54,932 nucleotides of DNA from Syntrophosphaera sp035450685 (GCA_035450685.1 DAOTNF010000018.1:1-54932), one strand, 5' to 3'; shown: positions 7,387 to 16,850, numbered from the stretch's first letter. The notes: generated from the letters alone by a model not told the origin. Numbers and translations: made by a program.

Positions 7387-9951
7387 ATGAATACACAAAG
7401 ATTTACGATCCGCAGCCAGGAGACCCTGCAGGCCATGCAGGCACTGGCTCAATCATACGGACATCAGGAGATCAGAGACCTGCACTTGCTGGCGGCGATG
7501 CTGCAGCAGCAGGATTCCCTGGTCTTGCCCGCGCTGCAAAAGCTGGAGGTGGTTCCCGCTACGGTATCCTCCAAAGTGGAGGATGAGCTTAAAAAACTGC
7601 CCCGGGTGAGCGGCGCGCAGATCTATCTCTCCAAAGAGGTTTTGGATATCCTGCACCAGAGCGAGCGCGAGGCGGAGCAGCTGCAGGACGAATACATCAG
7701 CCTGGAGCACATACTTCTGGCCACCCTGCGCAAGGGAAAGGAAGCAGCCCGCTTGCTGCGCGAAGCCGGAGCGGACGCGGACAGGCTGCTGCTCGCGCTC
7801 AAGGAACTGCGCGGCAATCAGCGGGTTACGGACCAGGACCCGGAGGCGAAATACCAGTCTCTGGAAAAATACACCCGCAATCTGATCCGCCTGGCGCGCC
7901 AGGAAAAACTTGACCCGGTGATCGGCAGGGACGAGGAAATCCGCCGCAGCGTGCAAATCCTTTCCCGCCGCCGCAAAAACAACCCCATCCTGATCGGCGA
8001 ACCCGGCGTGGGCAAGACCGCCATCGTGGAAGGCCTGGCTCGCCGCGTGGTCGCGCGGGACGTTCCGGAAAACCTGAAAGACAAGGAAATACTGGAACTG
8101 GACATGGCCGCCCTGGTGGCCGGGGCGAAGTTCCGCGGCGAGTTTGAGGAACGCCTCAAAGCGGTGCTGTCCGAGGTGGAAAAGTCGGAAGGCCGCATCA
8201 TCCTCTTTATCGATGAAATCCACACCGTGGTGGGGGCCGGCGCGGCGGAGGGATCGATGGACGCCTCCAATATGCTGAAACCCGCCCTGGCAAGGGGTAC
8301 CCTGCACTGCATCGGAGCCACTACCATCGATGAATACCGCAAATACATCGAAAAAGACCCCGCCCTCGAGCGGCGCTTTCAGCCCGTGATGGTGCAGGAA
8401 CCGAGCGTGGAGGACAGCATTTCCATCCTGCGCGGCATCCGGGAAAAATATGAGGTGCACCACGGAGTGCAGATCACGGACAACGCGCTGGTTTCGGCAG
8501 CGGTGCTCAGCGACCGCTATATCTCGGACAGGTTCTTGCCGGACAAGGCGATAGACCTGATCGACGAAGCCTGCGCCAAGCTGCGCATGGAGATCGACTC
8601 CCTCCCCAGCGAACTGGACGAAGCCGAGCGCAAACTGCGCCAACTGGAGATCGAACGCCTTTCCCTCGCCAAGGAGAAGGACACCCTCTCCGCTCAGCGG
8701 CTGGAAAAGATCAACCAGGAAATGGCGGAGCTGAACGAAGAGCGCAACGCCCTGCGCCTGCGTTGGGAAAACGAAAAGCAGATTTTTGAGAAAGCCCGTT
8801 CCCTGCGTGAGGACTTGGACAACCTCAAAAGCGAGGCGGAAAAAGCCGAACGCCAGGGCGACTACGAGACCGTCGCCAAACTGCGCTACGGCAGCATCAA
8901 GGAAAAGGAGGCGGAACTGGCTGAACTGAACAGCAAACTCAGCGCCGCTTCCGGCGACGCCGCCGATCCCCTGCTCAAGGAAAAGGTGGATGAGGAGCTT
9001 ATCGCCGAGGTGGTCTCCAAATGGACTAACATCCCCGTCTCCAAGCTGGTGCAGAGCGAGATGAGCAAGCTGCTGGGACTGGAAGAGATCCTGGGCCGCC
9101 GCGTCATCGGTCAGCAGGAAGGAATCACCGCCCTCGCCAATGCCATCCGCCGTTCCCGCAGCGGTTTGAGCGACACCAACCGCCCCATCGGGTCATTCAT
9201 CTTCCTGGGCCCCACCGGGGTGGGAAAGACCGAACTCGCCAAGACCCTGGCAGCCTATCTTTTCGACAGCGAAAAAGCCATGCTGCGCCTGGATATGAGC
9301 GAGTTTATGGAAAAACACTCCGTCTCCCGCCTCATCGGCGCGCCTCCCGGATATGTGGGCTACGACGAAGGTGGCTATCTCACGGAGGGCGTGCGGCGCC
9401 GTCCTTACAGCGTTATCCTCTTTGACGAGATAGAGAAAGCTCATCCGGATGTCTTCAATATCCTGCTCCAGATTCTGGACGACGGCAGGCTCACGGACGG
9501 CAAGGGGCGCACCGTGGATTTCCGCCACAGCGTGATCATCATGACCTCAAACATCGGCTCGCAGGAAATCTACGACGCTGAAGACCTGGAAGCCCTGCGC
9601 CCTGAACTGATGAACATCCTGAAGCGGTATTTCCGCCCGGAGTTCCTCAACCGGCTGGACGATATCATCATCTTCCACCGCCTCAGCCGCGACAACATCC
9701 GCCAGATCGTGCAAATCCAACTGCAACAACTGGCAGACCGGGTGCGTGAGAAGGGGATTGAACTGGAGTGGACAGACGCCCTCGCCGATTACATTGCCGA
9801 CGCCGGATACGACCCGCAATTCGGCGCCAGACCGCTCAAGAGGCTGATCCAGAAGGAACTGGAAGACGCCATGGCCAAGGCGGTGCTTTCGGGAAAAGCG
9901 GGCCCCAGCATGAAGCTCGACTACCGCGACGGAAAGGTGGAAATCAACTGA
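7387..9951 (+). CDS. clpB: ATP-dependent disaggregase ClpB
   Basis: 854 aa, full length for the family. ClpB is a hexameric AAA+ chaperone that threads aggregated proteins through its pore together with DnaK. The N-terminal Clp repeat domain starts MNTQRFTIRSQETLQAMQ. Nucleotide-binding domain 1 has Walker A GEPGVGKT (204-211) and Walker B ILFIDE (273-277). A charged coiled-coil middle domain follows at about 400-525 and is diagnostic for ClpB over ClpA or ClpC. Domain 2 has Walker A GPTGVGKT (608-615), VGYDEGG in the pore-loop region, and the C-terminal arginine-rich GARPLKR sensor-2 motif. The start has an ideal AGGAGG ribosome-binding site. It is monocistronic, with a terminator directly downstream. 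Confidence 0.97.
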   Translation: MNTQRFTIRSQETLQAMQALAQSYGHQEIRDLHLLAAMLQQQDSLVLPALQKLEVVPATVSSKVEDELKKLPRVSGAQIYLSKEVLDILHQSEREAEQLQDEYISLEHILLATLRKGKEAARLLREAGADADRLLLALKELRGNQRVTDQDPEAKYQSLEKYTRNLIRLARQEKLDPVIGRDEEIRRSVQILSRRRKNNPILIGEPGVGKTAIVEGLARRVVARDVPENLKDKEILELDMAALVAGAKFRGEFEERLKAVLSEVEKSEGRIILFIDEIHTVVGAGAAEGSMDASNMLKPALARGTLHCIGATTIDEYRKYIEKDPALERRFQPVMVQEPSVEDSISILRGIREKYEVHHGVQITDNALVSAAVLSDRYISDRFLPDKAIDLIDEACAKLRMEIDSLPSELDEAERKLRQLEIERLSLAKEKDTLSAQRLEKINQEMAELNEERNALRLRWENEKQIFEKARSLREDLDNLKSEAEKAERQGDYETVAKLRYGSIKEKEAELAELNSKLSAASGDAADPLLKEKVDEELIAEVVSKWTNIPVSKLVQSEMSKLLGLEEILGRRVIGQQEGITALANAIRRSRSGLSDTNRPIGSFIFLGPTGVGKTELAKTLAAYLFDSEKAMLRLDMSEFMEKHSVSRLIGAPPGYVGYDEGGYLTEGVRRRPYSVILFDEIEKAHPDVFNILLQILDDGRLTDGKGRTVDFRHSVIIMTSNIGSQEIYDAEDLEALRPELMNILKRYFRPEFLNRLDDIIIFHRLSRDNIRQIVQIQLQQLADRVREKGIELEWTDALADYIADAGYDPQFGARPLKRLIQKELEDAMAKAVLSGKAGPSMKLDYRDGKVEIN

Positions 9952-9966
9952 CAGTAAGCAATAGAC

Positions 9967-9993
9967 AAAAGCCCGGCGTCAAACCGGGCTTTT
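9967..9993. terminator. Bidirectional terminator between clpB and the convergent secreted-protein gene
   Basis: AAAAGCCCGG, a 7-nt loop, CCGGGCTTTT: a symmetric stem with A-run and T-run, usable on both strands. It touches the stop codon of the minus-strand gene. Confidence 0.9.
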
Positions 9994-10789
9994 ATTGTGG
10001 CTGGCGGGAACCACTATCATCAGACAACTGAACAAGCTCTCCCGTTTGCGCATCGATGTAAGCGGCACGCTGTCTTGCTGGCCCATAAGCGACTGATATC
10101 CCAATTATATGGCAGAGTCGATACTCTCCCTTGTCGGAAACATACTTAATGCCGTTGTTTCTGACCTCACTCTGCCTCATTGATGAGACGTCTTCTTCAG
10201 TATCCCCTTTCGCAATGACAAAGGATAGTGTGTCGGGATAGCCCAGAACGTTTATATAATGCTGCCTTGCGGTCTCCACGGCTTGCTCAAATGTGTAGTT
10301 GACCTGGACTGGGGGAATGGGCTTGTATTCAATCGAAGGATCGATGGCTATATCGTTTGAATCCCGGTAATAACTGACTATTACATGGCCACCAGCTATA
10401 AAACTATAGCCATGAACCAGTTGTTGGTAGATCGTGCTTGTATGGTTTTTGTCGTGAACTATCCATGCTTTCGTAAGATTCAATCCCTCGAAACCTATGT
10501 AGGGCATAATCTTCCCCATGATGGAGTCAAATGCTTGCCGCGTTGCCAGGGTATCCGCCAGGTCAGGGAAACTAATACCTGGAAAACTGCCCCTGAAATG
10601 GCTTAGACAGTTTCTTTGATAGGCTCTGTCAACCCGTCCTGTAAATCCTGTCTCTGCCTTGAACTTCTCCGCCAATCTATCCAATTTGCGCGCCTTTTCC
10701 AGGCGTTCATTAACTTTGGCCCTGGCATCGGCATAAACTGCTGAAACAATGAGAAGCGCCAGCATCAGAAAGACTATGGCTTTCTTCAT
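9992..10789 (-). CDS. Secreted FTP/PepSY-propeptide-like protein
   Basis: 265 aa with a clear signal peptide (MKKAIVFLMLALLIVSAVYA). The C-terminal part fits the propeptide/PepSY pattern seen in thermolysin and fungalysin precursors. Residues about 130-155 (YQQLVHGYSFIAGGHVIVSY) resemble the FTP strand. TFEQAVETARQHY is the PepSY-type helix, and the final YIDAQTGELVQLSDD is the typical last strand. No metalloprotease domain follows, so this is an orphan propeptide-like module that could act as a protease inhibitor. The start is supported by AAGGAGAAAGTT before ATG on the minus strand. Monocistronic, convergent with clpB. The family call is based on motif appearance only. Confidence 0.6.
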   Translation of the reverse strand: MKKAIVFLMLALLIVSAVYADARAKVNERLEKARKLDRLAEKFKAETGFTGRVDRAYQRNCLSHFRGSFPGISFPDLADTLATRQAFDSIMGKIMPYIGFEGLNLTKAWIVHDKNHTSTIYQQLVHGYSFIAGGHVIVSYYRDSNDIAIDPSIEYKPIPPVQVNYTFEQAVETARQHYINVLGYPDTLSFVIAKGDTEEDVSSMRQSEVRNNGIKYVSDKGEYRLCHIIGISVAYGPARQRAAYIDAQTGELVQLSDDSGSRQPQ

Positions 10790-10799
10790 AACTTTCTCC

Positions 10800-11320
10800 T
10801 TATCCCTTGATTCCGGGTGTATGTCTGGACTTGTTCATCGAGCTGTCGCGATGTAAGTGATCATCATGACCAACCGCATTGTTTTCATCTTTTAAATCCA
10901 AGTCAAGCTCTTTTTTAAGGAACTGCATGTAGTGGTGACTCCATCGGTGGGTGCGTCTGGTGGATATTATCAGACTAACCAGCATGAAGTCCAAGCTGAT
11001 TGGTAGTTTGGAGTTCAAACTGGCAATATGGGTTTCATACTTACGCCAGTCTCGAAGCAGGTTTGGACTCCAAACAGTCCTTAAAAGACTGGATCACGGC
11101 TCAAGTCACCCCACCAAACCGCTGCGCGCTTTGGCGGGGACCCCGACAGGCCGTGATGACACGGCTTTATAGTCTGGTGGGACTTGTTTCAGGGGCACCT
11201 TTCCACCATTCCACCTTTCCACTTTCAAAAACACCTTTCCACCTTCAAATATCCTGCTGATCCTGTCGATCCTGTCTTCCGCGTTCCATATCCATTCCAC
11301 CTTTTCAACCCCCAAAAAGC
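10800..11320. repeat. Gap with long-loop repeat A and short-period repeats
   Basis: A forward long-loop variant of repeat A lies at about 11083-11164. Its outer arms ATCACGGC / GCCGTGAT enclose a roughly 50-nt insert containing CACCCCACCAAACCGC. Downstream are TTTCCACC-type and ATCCTG-type units of 9-nt period (about 11205-11275). I see no supported gene. Confidence 0.7.
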
Positions 11321-11323
11321 AAC

Positions 11324-11359
11324 CCAAAAAAACAAGCCTTCCCGGGGAGAGAAGGCCTG
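11324..11359 (-). terminator. groEL terminator
   Basis: On the minus strand, GCCTTC and GAAGGC arms flank a CCCCGG-containing loop and are followed by TTGTTTTTTT, 28 bp beyond the groEL stop codon. Confidence 0.85.
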
Positions 11360-11387
11360 TCGGTTATGGATGGTATTGGAGTGTCGT

Positions 11388-13016
11388 TTAATACATTCCG
11401 CCCATGCCGGGATTGGGCATTGGAGCGGGAGCTTCGGGTTCCTTGATGTCGGTGAGGATGCATTCGGTGGTCAGCATCAGGCCGGCGATGGAAGCGGCGT
11501 TTTGCACCGCGGAGCGCACGACCTTGGCGGGATCGATGATTCCGGCCTTGAAGAGGTCTTCATACTGGCAGGAAGCGGCATTGAAGCCCATGTGCCCGTC
11601 TTTGTATGTTTTCAGCTTTTCAACCACCACGGCGCCTTCTTCTCCGGCGTTGGCGGCGATCTGGTAGGCGGGTTTTTCCAGAGCTTTCATCATGATTTCC
11701 ACCGCCATCTTCTCCTCGTGGGAGAGGTTTTTCATGTTTTTGAGGGCTTTGGCGGCATGGATCAGGGTCACTCCGCCGCCGGGGACGATGCCTTCTTCAA
11801 CCGCGGCGCGGGTGGCGTGCAAAGCGTCATCCACGCGGGCTTTCTTTTCTTTCATTTCGGTCTCGGTGGCTGCGCCGATGCGGATCACGGCAACGCCGCT
11901 GGAAAGCTTCGCCAGGCGTTCCTGGAGCTTTTCCCTGTCGTAATCGGAGGTGGTTTCCTCCACCTGGGCCTTGATCTGCTTGATGCGGGCGGCCACGTTT
12001 TCTTCGGAGCCGGCGCCTTCGCGGATGGTGGTGTTTTCCTTGTCCACCAGGACTTTCTTGGCGCGGCCGAGGTCAGCCATGGTGGCGCTGTCCAGGCGGC
12101 GTCCCATCTCTTCGGAGATGAGGGTGGCGCCGGTGAGGATGGAAATGTCTTCCAGCATGGCTTTGCGGCGGTCGCCAAAGCCGGGGGCTTTCACGGCGAC
12201 TACGTTGAGCACGCCGCGCAATTTATTGACCACGAGGGTGGCCAGGGCTTCGCCTTCGATGTCTTCGGCGATAATGAGCAGGGGGCGTCCGTGCTGAGAG
12301 ATTTCCTGCAGGATGGGCAGCAGGTCTTTGAGCACGCTTATCTTCTTGTCGTGGATGAGGATGAAGGGGTCTTCAAGCTCGGCGATCATCTTGTCCGGAT
12401 TGGTGACGAAATAGGGGGAAAGGTAGCCGCGGTCAAACTGCATGCCTTCCACTTTCTCCAGGCCGGTGTCGATGGATTTGGCTTCTTCGATGTTGATGAT
12501 GCCTTCTTTGCCCACGGATTCCATGGCCTCGGCGATCAGCCTTCCGATCTCGTTGTCGTTGTTGGCGGAGATGGAAGCGATCTGGGCGATCTCTTCGTTG
12601 CTCTTGATGGTCTTGGAAAATTCGTGGATTTTATCCACCACGACCTTGGTGGCCTTTTCCAGGCCGCGTTTCAGATACATGGGGTTCACCCCGGCGGTCA
12701 CGTGCTTGAGGCCTTCCTCGATGATGGCCTGGGCCAGCAGGGTGGCGGTGGTGGTGCCGTCTCCGGCAACGTCGTGGGTCTTTTCCGCAACTTCTTTGCA
12801 GAGCTGCGCGCCCATGTTTTCAAATTCCCCTTCCAGTTCGATCTCTTTGGCGATGGTCACGCCGTCGTTGGTGATGGTCGGAGAACCAAATTTCTTGTCC
12901 AATACCACGTTTCTGCCGCGGGGCCCGAGGGTCACCTTCACGGCATCGGCAAGCTGATCAACGCCCTTCTTGAGTGCGGTGCGGGCTTCGTGTGAATACA
13001 GCATTTGTTTTGCCAT
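11388..13016 (-). CDS. groL: Chaperonin GroEL (Hsp60)
   Basis: 542 aa, full length. GroEL forms the double-ring folding chamber. Diagnostic segments: VTLGPRGRNVVLDKKFGSP near residues 28-46, the ATP-binding VAGDGTTTATLLAQ at about 84-97, GIVPGGGVTLIHA near 410, and the flexible C-terminal tail ending GMGGMY. The ribosome-binding site GGAGGTTAAAT precedes ATG. No groES lies next to it, unlike the usual groES-groEL operon; the upstream neighbour is divergent rnhC, so groES must be elsewhere if present. Heat regulation by HrcA is indicated by a CIRCE-like repeat in the leader. Confidence 0.97.
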   Translation of the reverse strand: MAKQMLYSHEARTALKKGVDQLADAVKVTLGPRGRNVVLDKKFGSPTITNDGVTIAKEIELEGEFENMGAQLCKEVAEKTHDVAGDGTTTATLLAQAIIEEGLKHVTAGVNPMYLKRGLEKATKVVVDKIHEFSKTIKSNEEIAQIASISANNDNEIGRLIAEAMESVGKEGIINIEEAKSIDTGLEKVEGMQFDRGYLSPYFVTNPDKMIAELEDPFILIHDKKISVLKDLLPILQEISQHGRPLLIIAEDIEGEALATLVVNKLRGVLNVVAVKAPGFGDRRKAMLEDISILTGATLISEEMGRRLDSATMADLGRAKKVLVDKENTTIREGAGSEENVAARIKQIKAQVEETTSDYDREKLQERLAKLSSGVAVIRIGAATETEMKEKKARVDDALHATRAAVEEGIVPGGGVTLIHAAKALKNMKNLSHEEKMAVEIMMKALEKPAYQIAANAGEEGAVVVEKLKTYKDGHMGFNAASCQYEDLFKAGIIDPAKVVRSAVQNAASIAGLMLTTECILTDIKEPEAPAPMPNPGMGGMY

Positions 13017-13058
13017 AATAATTTAACCTCCATATTGAATAATCTTTTAAGTTTTACA

Positions 13059-13117
13059 TTAGCAGTCCAAGGGACTGATTGCTAAAGTTATTATAAGCCG
13101 TTTTCTGTCAAGCACAA
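13059..13117 (-). promoter_or_regulatory. CIRCE-like HrcA operator and candidate groEL promoter
   Basis: TTAGCAGTC - 9 nt - GATTGCTAA (13059-13085) matches the CIRCE consensus TTAGCACTC-N9-GAGTGCTAA with one mismatch per arm and the exact spacer length. On the minus strand a perfect TATAAT (13090-13095) lies just upstream, with TTGTGC 16 nt before it (13112-13117). Transcription would therefore start at the edge of the operator, the arrangement expected for HrcA repression. hrcA itself is not in the window. Confidence 0.8.
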
Positions 13118-13198
13118 ATTATTTTTTCCACCATTTTAACGTTGACAGATACCCCCGCCCGCACCCAATGGCTCTAATAACCTTTCAACGCAGGTCTT

Positions 13199-14131
13199 AT
13201 GAACAAACAGATTGAACACTTTCTTGCCCACTTTCTGCCCGAAATTGCCCGGATTGGCATCCAGGTGCTCTCCCAGCGCGAGATCGACTATGGGCTGCAA
13301 CTGCGTTTGGGCAGGGAGGGCGAACAGACCACGCTCAACATCTACCACTCTGAGAAAAAGGGAATTAGCACGGTGCTCGGCAAGGGCTCGCCCAGCCAGT
13401 TGAAGCTTGATCTGGAACGCGTCTGCGAAGAGCTCGCGGAACCCCGCGCGCCTCTGCACGAGTGGGAAAGCTGGATCGGTTCGGATGAATGCGGCAAGGG
13501 CGATTACTTCGGCGCGCTGGTGGTGGCGGCGTTCGCGGCGGACGAGGCCTGCCTGGAAGAGCTGCGCGCCCTGGGCGTGAAAGACAGCAAAAAGCTCAGG
13601 GATTCACAGATAAAAACCATCGCCCTGGCTCTTTATGAACGCTTCCGCCCCCGCATTGCCTGCGTGATGATCAAGCCTCTGAAATACAACGAGATAATAG
13701 CCGATATGCAGAGCCGGGGGCAGAACCTCAACGACCTGCTCGCCTGGCAGCACGGCACCGCCATCCAAAAGCTGCTGGAGGCCTTTCCCCTCACCCAGGG
13801 CGTGCTGGTTGACCAGTTCAGCAACAGCCGCAAGGTGCGCAGCCTGCTCAAGGCCCGCAAAGTGAGCCAGCCGGTGGAGGAAAGGCATGACGCGGAGAGG
13901 GATGCGGCAGTGGCGGCGGCCTCCATTATCGCCCGCTACCAGTTTTTGCAGCAGCGGGAGTCGATGAACCGCGCCTATGGGATCAAGTTCCCCCTGGGAG
14001 CGGGCAAGGGCGTCCTCAAAGCAGCCCAGGAATTTGCCGACAAATTCAGCCTGCGGCGATTGGCGGAGGTTGCCAAACTGCACTTTGTCACCAGCCGCAA
14101 GGTGCAGGAACAGGACATCTTTCCGACTTAA
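13199..14131 (+). CDS. rnhC: Ribonuclease HIII
   Basis: 310 aa. It cleaves the RNA strand of RNA-DNA hybrids. The N-terminal 85 residues form the substrate-binding domain characteristic of HIII. The catalytic domain starts with GSDECGKGDYFG (94-105; D96 and E97 are metal ligands), followed by LGVKDSKKL and, later, a V-x-x-A-S-I-I-A-R segment (AAVAAASIIARYQF). The HIII-specific extension and the DEXGKGDYFG motif separate it from RnhB. The ATG has a modest GCAGG ribosome-binding site. It is divergent from groEL and convergent with the M81 peptidase gene. Confidence 0.92.
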   Translation: MNKQIEHFLAHFLPEIARIGIQVLSQREIDYGLQLRLGREGEQTTLNIYHSEKKGISTVLGKGSPSQLKLDLERVCEELAEPRAPLHEWESWIGSDECGKGDYFGALVVAAFAADEACLEELRALGVKDSKKLRDSQIKTIALALYERFRPRIACVMIKPLKYNEIIADMQSRGQNLNDLLAWQHGTAIQKLLEAFPLTQGVLVDQFSNSRKVRSLLKARKVSQPVEERHDAERDAAVAAASIIARYQFLQQRESMNRAYGIKFPLGAGKGVLKAAQEFADKFSLRRLAEVAKLHFVTSRKVQEQDIFPT

Positions 14132-14189
14132 CAGATAGATTTACCCGGCTGTTAGCCGCTTTCCAAAACCTTTACACCGGCAGTTGAAC

Positions 14190-15608
14190 TCAGATCAGAT
14201 CGTGGGGATGGCTATAGGGCAATCTCTGCAAGACCTCGTCCGTGCAGCCGCGGGTCAGCGCCAGGCAGGATTTGGCGGCGATGCTCTGTAATTCCGGGGT
14301 CAGGTAGCCCAGTTTGACCACGATCACGTCCTGGGCCAGGGGGTCGATTCCCAAAGCATGGAATGGCTCCAGGTCGGTGAAACCGATGTGTTTGGAGCTC
14401 AGGATCAGGTCGAATTCCTCCGTCCGGAAAAGGACAAGGGTGGTGGCATAGAGGCCAAAATTTTCCACCAATCGCAGCGGAACGCCCTGCAGTTCAATCG
14501 GTTGGCAATACTGGGTGTCAAAGTTACCGCCCACCCGGAGGGAGATTTTTTGTCCCTTATGTTCGGCGCAGATGCGGACAGCGTCCGGATCGTAGATACC
14601 GGCAACCGTGATATTTTTACCCCGCGTGAGCTGGCGCAATTCGTTTGCCAACAGCGAGATGAGGGCGGTGTTGTCGGCAGTGGCGCCGGCGGTGGGGTTG
14701 TCGCCGGAATCAGAGACCAGCACAGGCTTGCAATCCTCTTGCAGGGCCAGCTTTAGTGCCTGTTCGGGAGGATAGGCGGGGACGGAGAAGCTAAATTCGT
14801 TACGCCGGGCGCGGAAACTGTCGCGTAACTGGCGGGCGCAGGCATCCGCCAGGGCCTGGTCATCCTGGGTGACCACGAGCGCGGTGACGCCGTTTTCCTC
14901 CGCGTCCGCCCAGGGAAAGCCCAGGAGCAGGGAGGCGGAGCAAACCCCCGGCCGCGCCTCGACCTCGCGCAGTTCGGCGATCAGGGAGCGCATCGGTTCA
15001 TAGTCGGTTTCGGATTTTTCCCCGGCGATCAGGCAATCCAAATGCGCGGCTCCCATCCGCAGCTTTGTTCCCGTGCTGAGCGACAAGTCCGCCAGCCGTG
15101 CTATTTCCCATCCGGTTTCCCAGGCATCGATGTGCGGGGCTGTTTTGAAACCGACCAAAGCTTCCGTACAGCGCAGCATGTCCCTGGTGACCGTGGCGTG
15201 CATGTCCAGGCCGCAAAAGAGGGGAAGAGAGGGGTATGCGGACTTGAGGGCGAGGAGCAGGTCACTTTCCGCGGAACCGATTCCCCGCACCCGCATCGAA
15301 CCATGCAGGGCGAGCACGCAGGCGTCCACTGGCCCGGCTTCCCGCAGATGGCTGAAAAACTCATTTTTGAGCCTGCCGTAAAGCTCTGCGTCCACTTCGC
15401 CATTCGGCACCGCCCGGGCAAAGACCAGCGGCACAAGTTCATATCCCGCTTGCTGTTGGAAGTAGGAGATGATCCCTTTGGCGAGCAAATAGGCATCCTG
15501 GTGAGCGTAGATTTCCCCACGGCGGAAGATCAGGAAATCCTCTTCGCCGGTGACGAGGGGGCTGAAAGTGTTCGATTCGTGAAAGAATCCGCCGATGGCA
15601 ATACGCAT
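14190..15608 (-). CDS. M81-family (MlrC-like) metallopeptidase
   Basis: 472 aa, near the family length. The founding member MlrC cleaves linearised microcystin; the natural substrate of most members is unknown. Family signatures: MRIAIGGFFHESNTFSP at the N-terminus, CVLALHGSM at about 97-105, GLDMHATVTRD at 133-143 (D135 and H137 as likely zinc ligands), and SDSGDNPTAGATADN near 300. No signal peptide, so cytoplasmic. The minus-strand ribosome-binding site AGAGGAAGCTT precedes ATG. Monocistronic. The substrate cannot be told from the context. Confidence 0.88.
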   Translation of the reverse strand: MRIAIGGFFHESNTFSPLVTGEEDFLIFRRGEIYAHQDAYLLAKGIISYFQQQAGYELVPLVFARAVPNGEVDAELYGRLKNEFFSHLREAGPVDACVLALHGSMRVRGIGSAESDLLLALKSAYPSLPLFCGLDMHATVTRDMLRCTEALVGFKTAPHIDAWETGWEIARLADLSLSTGTKLRMGAAHLDCLIAGEKSETDYEPMRSLIAELREVEARPGVCSASLLLGFPWADAEENGVTALVVTQDDQALADACARQLRDSFRARRNEFSFSVPAYPPEQALKLALQEDCKPVLVSDSGDNPTAGATADNTALISLLANELRQLTRGKNITVAGIYDPDAVRICAEHKGQKISLRVGGNFDTQYCQPIELQGVPLRLVENFGLYATTLVLFRTEEFDLILSSKHIGFTDLEPFHALGIDPLAQDVIVVKLGYLTPELQSIAAKSCLALTRGCTDEVLQRLPYSHPHDLI

Positions 15609-15689
15609 AAGCTTCCTCTGCAGTTAGTTAACTTTTGTTGCCATATATCTGCCGCCCGCGCGATTATGTCAAGCAGGATATATGCATTC

Positions 15690-15935
15690 AACCTGCACGC
15701 GAAAGGAGGGCGGCTGATATTCTCAATCCTCTTGCAAACCATGCAGATAAGCTCACTCATTTTCTTGACAATCGCATAAATAGACAGATACATTCCGCAA
15801 TATGCTTCATAGCGCCCTCCCTTGATACTACTGGATTTAGTGCCATCATCCTTAGGTCATCCTTATAAATTATAAGGTTGACCTAAGGAAGACCAGGGTC
15901 TGAGCGCCGAATGCAAATGAGAGCCACCCGCGCGC
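15690..15935 (-). repeat. Element C copy 2 with its downstream module (reverse)
   Basis: The palindrome is at 15850-15889 (arms CCTTAGGTCATCCTTATA and its near-complement). Read on the minus strand it is followed by GATGATGGCA, GGAGGGCG and an ATG (about 15811) opening a 17-codon frame, MKHIAECICLFMRLSRK. This resembles the MKDIAECIGYSMRLSSN frame of copy 4. On the other side the conserved CTCATTTGCAT box is present near 15921. No other gene lies in 15609-16935. Confidence 0.7.
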
Positions 15936-15977
15936 GAGGGGAAAGGGAAGTGGCAGACACATGTCCGCGCAATTATG

Positions 15978-16001
15978 GGCAAGTATATTTATATACTTGC
16001 C
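15978..16001. repeat. 24-nt palindrome
   Basis: GGCAAGTATA, a 4-nt centre TTTA, then TATACTTGCC. Perfect 10-bp arms. No adjacent gene explains it; it could be an operator or part of a repeat element. Confidence 0.6.
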
Positions 16002-16033
16002 TTGGAATTCGCTTCCCGCCTGGCATGAAGGGG

Positions 16034-16055
16034 TCGTAGCACCTATATATATGGG
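16034..16055 (+). repeat. Motif D, copy 2
   Basis: CGTAGCACCTATATATAT followed by a G-run, as at 2938. GGTGGAAA-type units of 9-nt period follow it directly. Confidence 0.7.
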
Positions 16056-16139
16056 GGGATAATTTGGTGGAAAGGTGTTTTTGAGGTGGAAAGGTGGAAA
16101 GGTGAAATGGTGGAAAGGTGCCTGTTTTTTATAACCTTA

Positions 16140-16850
16140 CGCGTATGTTTCTAAAAGACTGGATCACGGGTCAAGCCCGTGATGACACGGCTTTATGGCT
16201 TGGTGGAGGTTTGTTTCGGGGTCGGGTGTTTGTTTTAAAAGACTGGATCACGGGTCAAGCCCGTGATGACGTAGTTTTGGGGTCTGTCGTGGTTTGTTTT
16301 GTGGTTTGTGTGGCCGTTTCTAAAAGACTGGATCCCGGGTAAGCCACCCCAGAGGGGGCCCCGACTTCCCGTGATGACACAGAATATAGCTTGGTGGACT
16401 TGTTTCGGGGGAACCTTTCCACCATTTCACCTTTCCACCTTTCCACTGCAGTTGCCAAAAGACTGGATCCCGGGTCAAGTCACCCCACCAAACCGCTACG
16501 CGCTTTGGCGAGGACCCCGACAGGACGGGATGACGCGGTATATAGCTTGGTTGGCGTTGTTTCAGGGCTGTGTGCTGTGATGTGGCTTCAAAAGACTGGA
16601 TCACGGGTCAAGCCCGTGATGACACAGTATTTGGTCGGGGGATAGTTTATTTTGGGGTTTGGGTGGTAGTTCCTAAAAGACTGGATCACGGCTCGGAGGC
16701 CGTGATGACACAGTATTTGGTCGGGGGTGGTTGTTTTGGAGTTTGGGTGGTAGTTTATAAAAGACTGGATCCCGGGTCAAGTCACCCCACCAAACCGCTA
16801 CGCGCTTTGGCGAGGACCCCGACAGCCCGGGATGACACGCTTGTTGTCTG
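16140..16850 (+). repeat. Tandem array of seven repeat-A units
   Basis: Forward hairpins start near 16148, 16238, 16320, 16456, 16590, 16674 and 16758, each introduced by AAAAGACTGGATC. Arms vary together: ATCACGGG/CCCGTGAT, ATCCCGGG/CCCGGGAT and ATCACGGC/GCCGTGAT. Two units (16456, 16758) carry the long CACCCCACCAAACCGC loop. Linkers are G/T-rich with recurring GGTCGGGG and TTTGTTTCGGGG. The unit at 16320 is damaged (CCCGGG against CCCGTG). Confidence 0.85.

Noticed and set aside
10800..11018. 72-codon minus-strand frame upstream of the secreted FTP-like gene
   Set aside because: No ribosome-binding site, no hydrophobic or family pattern, and it overlaps repeat-rich intergenic DNA.
11184..12995. 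603-codon plus-strand frame
   Set aside because: Mirror of groEL with low-complexity His/Gly/Phe-rich composition. groEL on the minus strand is unmistakable.
16140..16850. Possible CRISPR array
   Set aside because: The repeats are hairpins with variable arms, spacing is about 80-135 bp and irregular, linkers share sequence instead of being unique, and no cas gene is adjacent.
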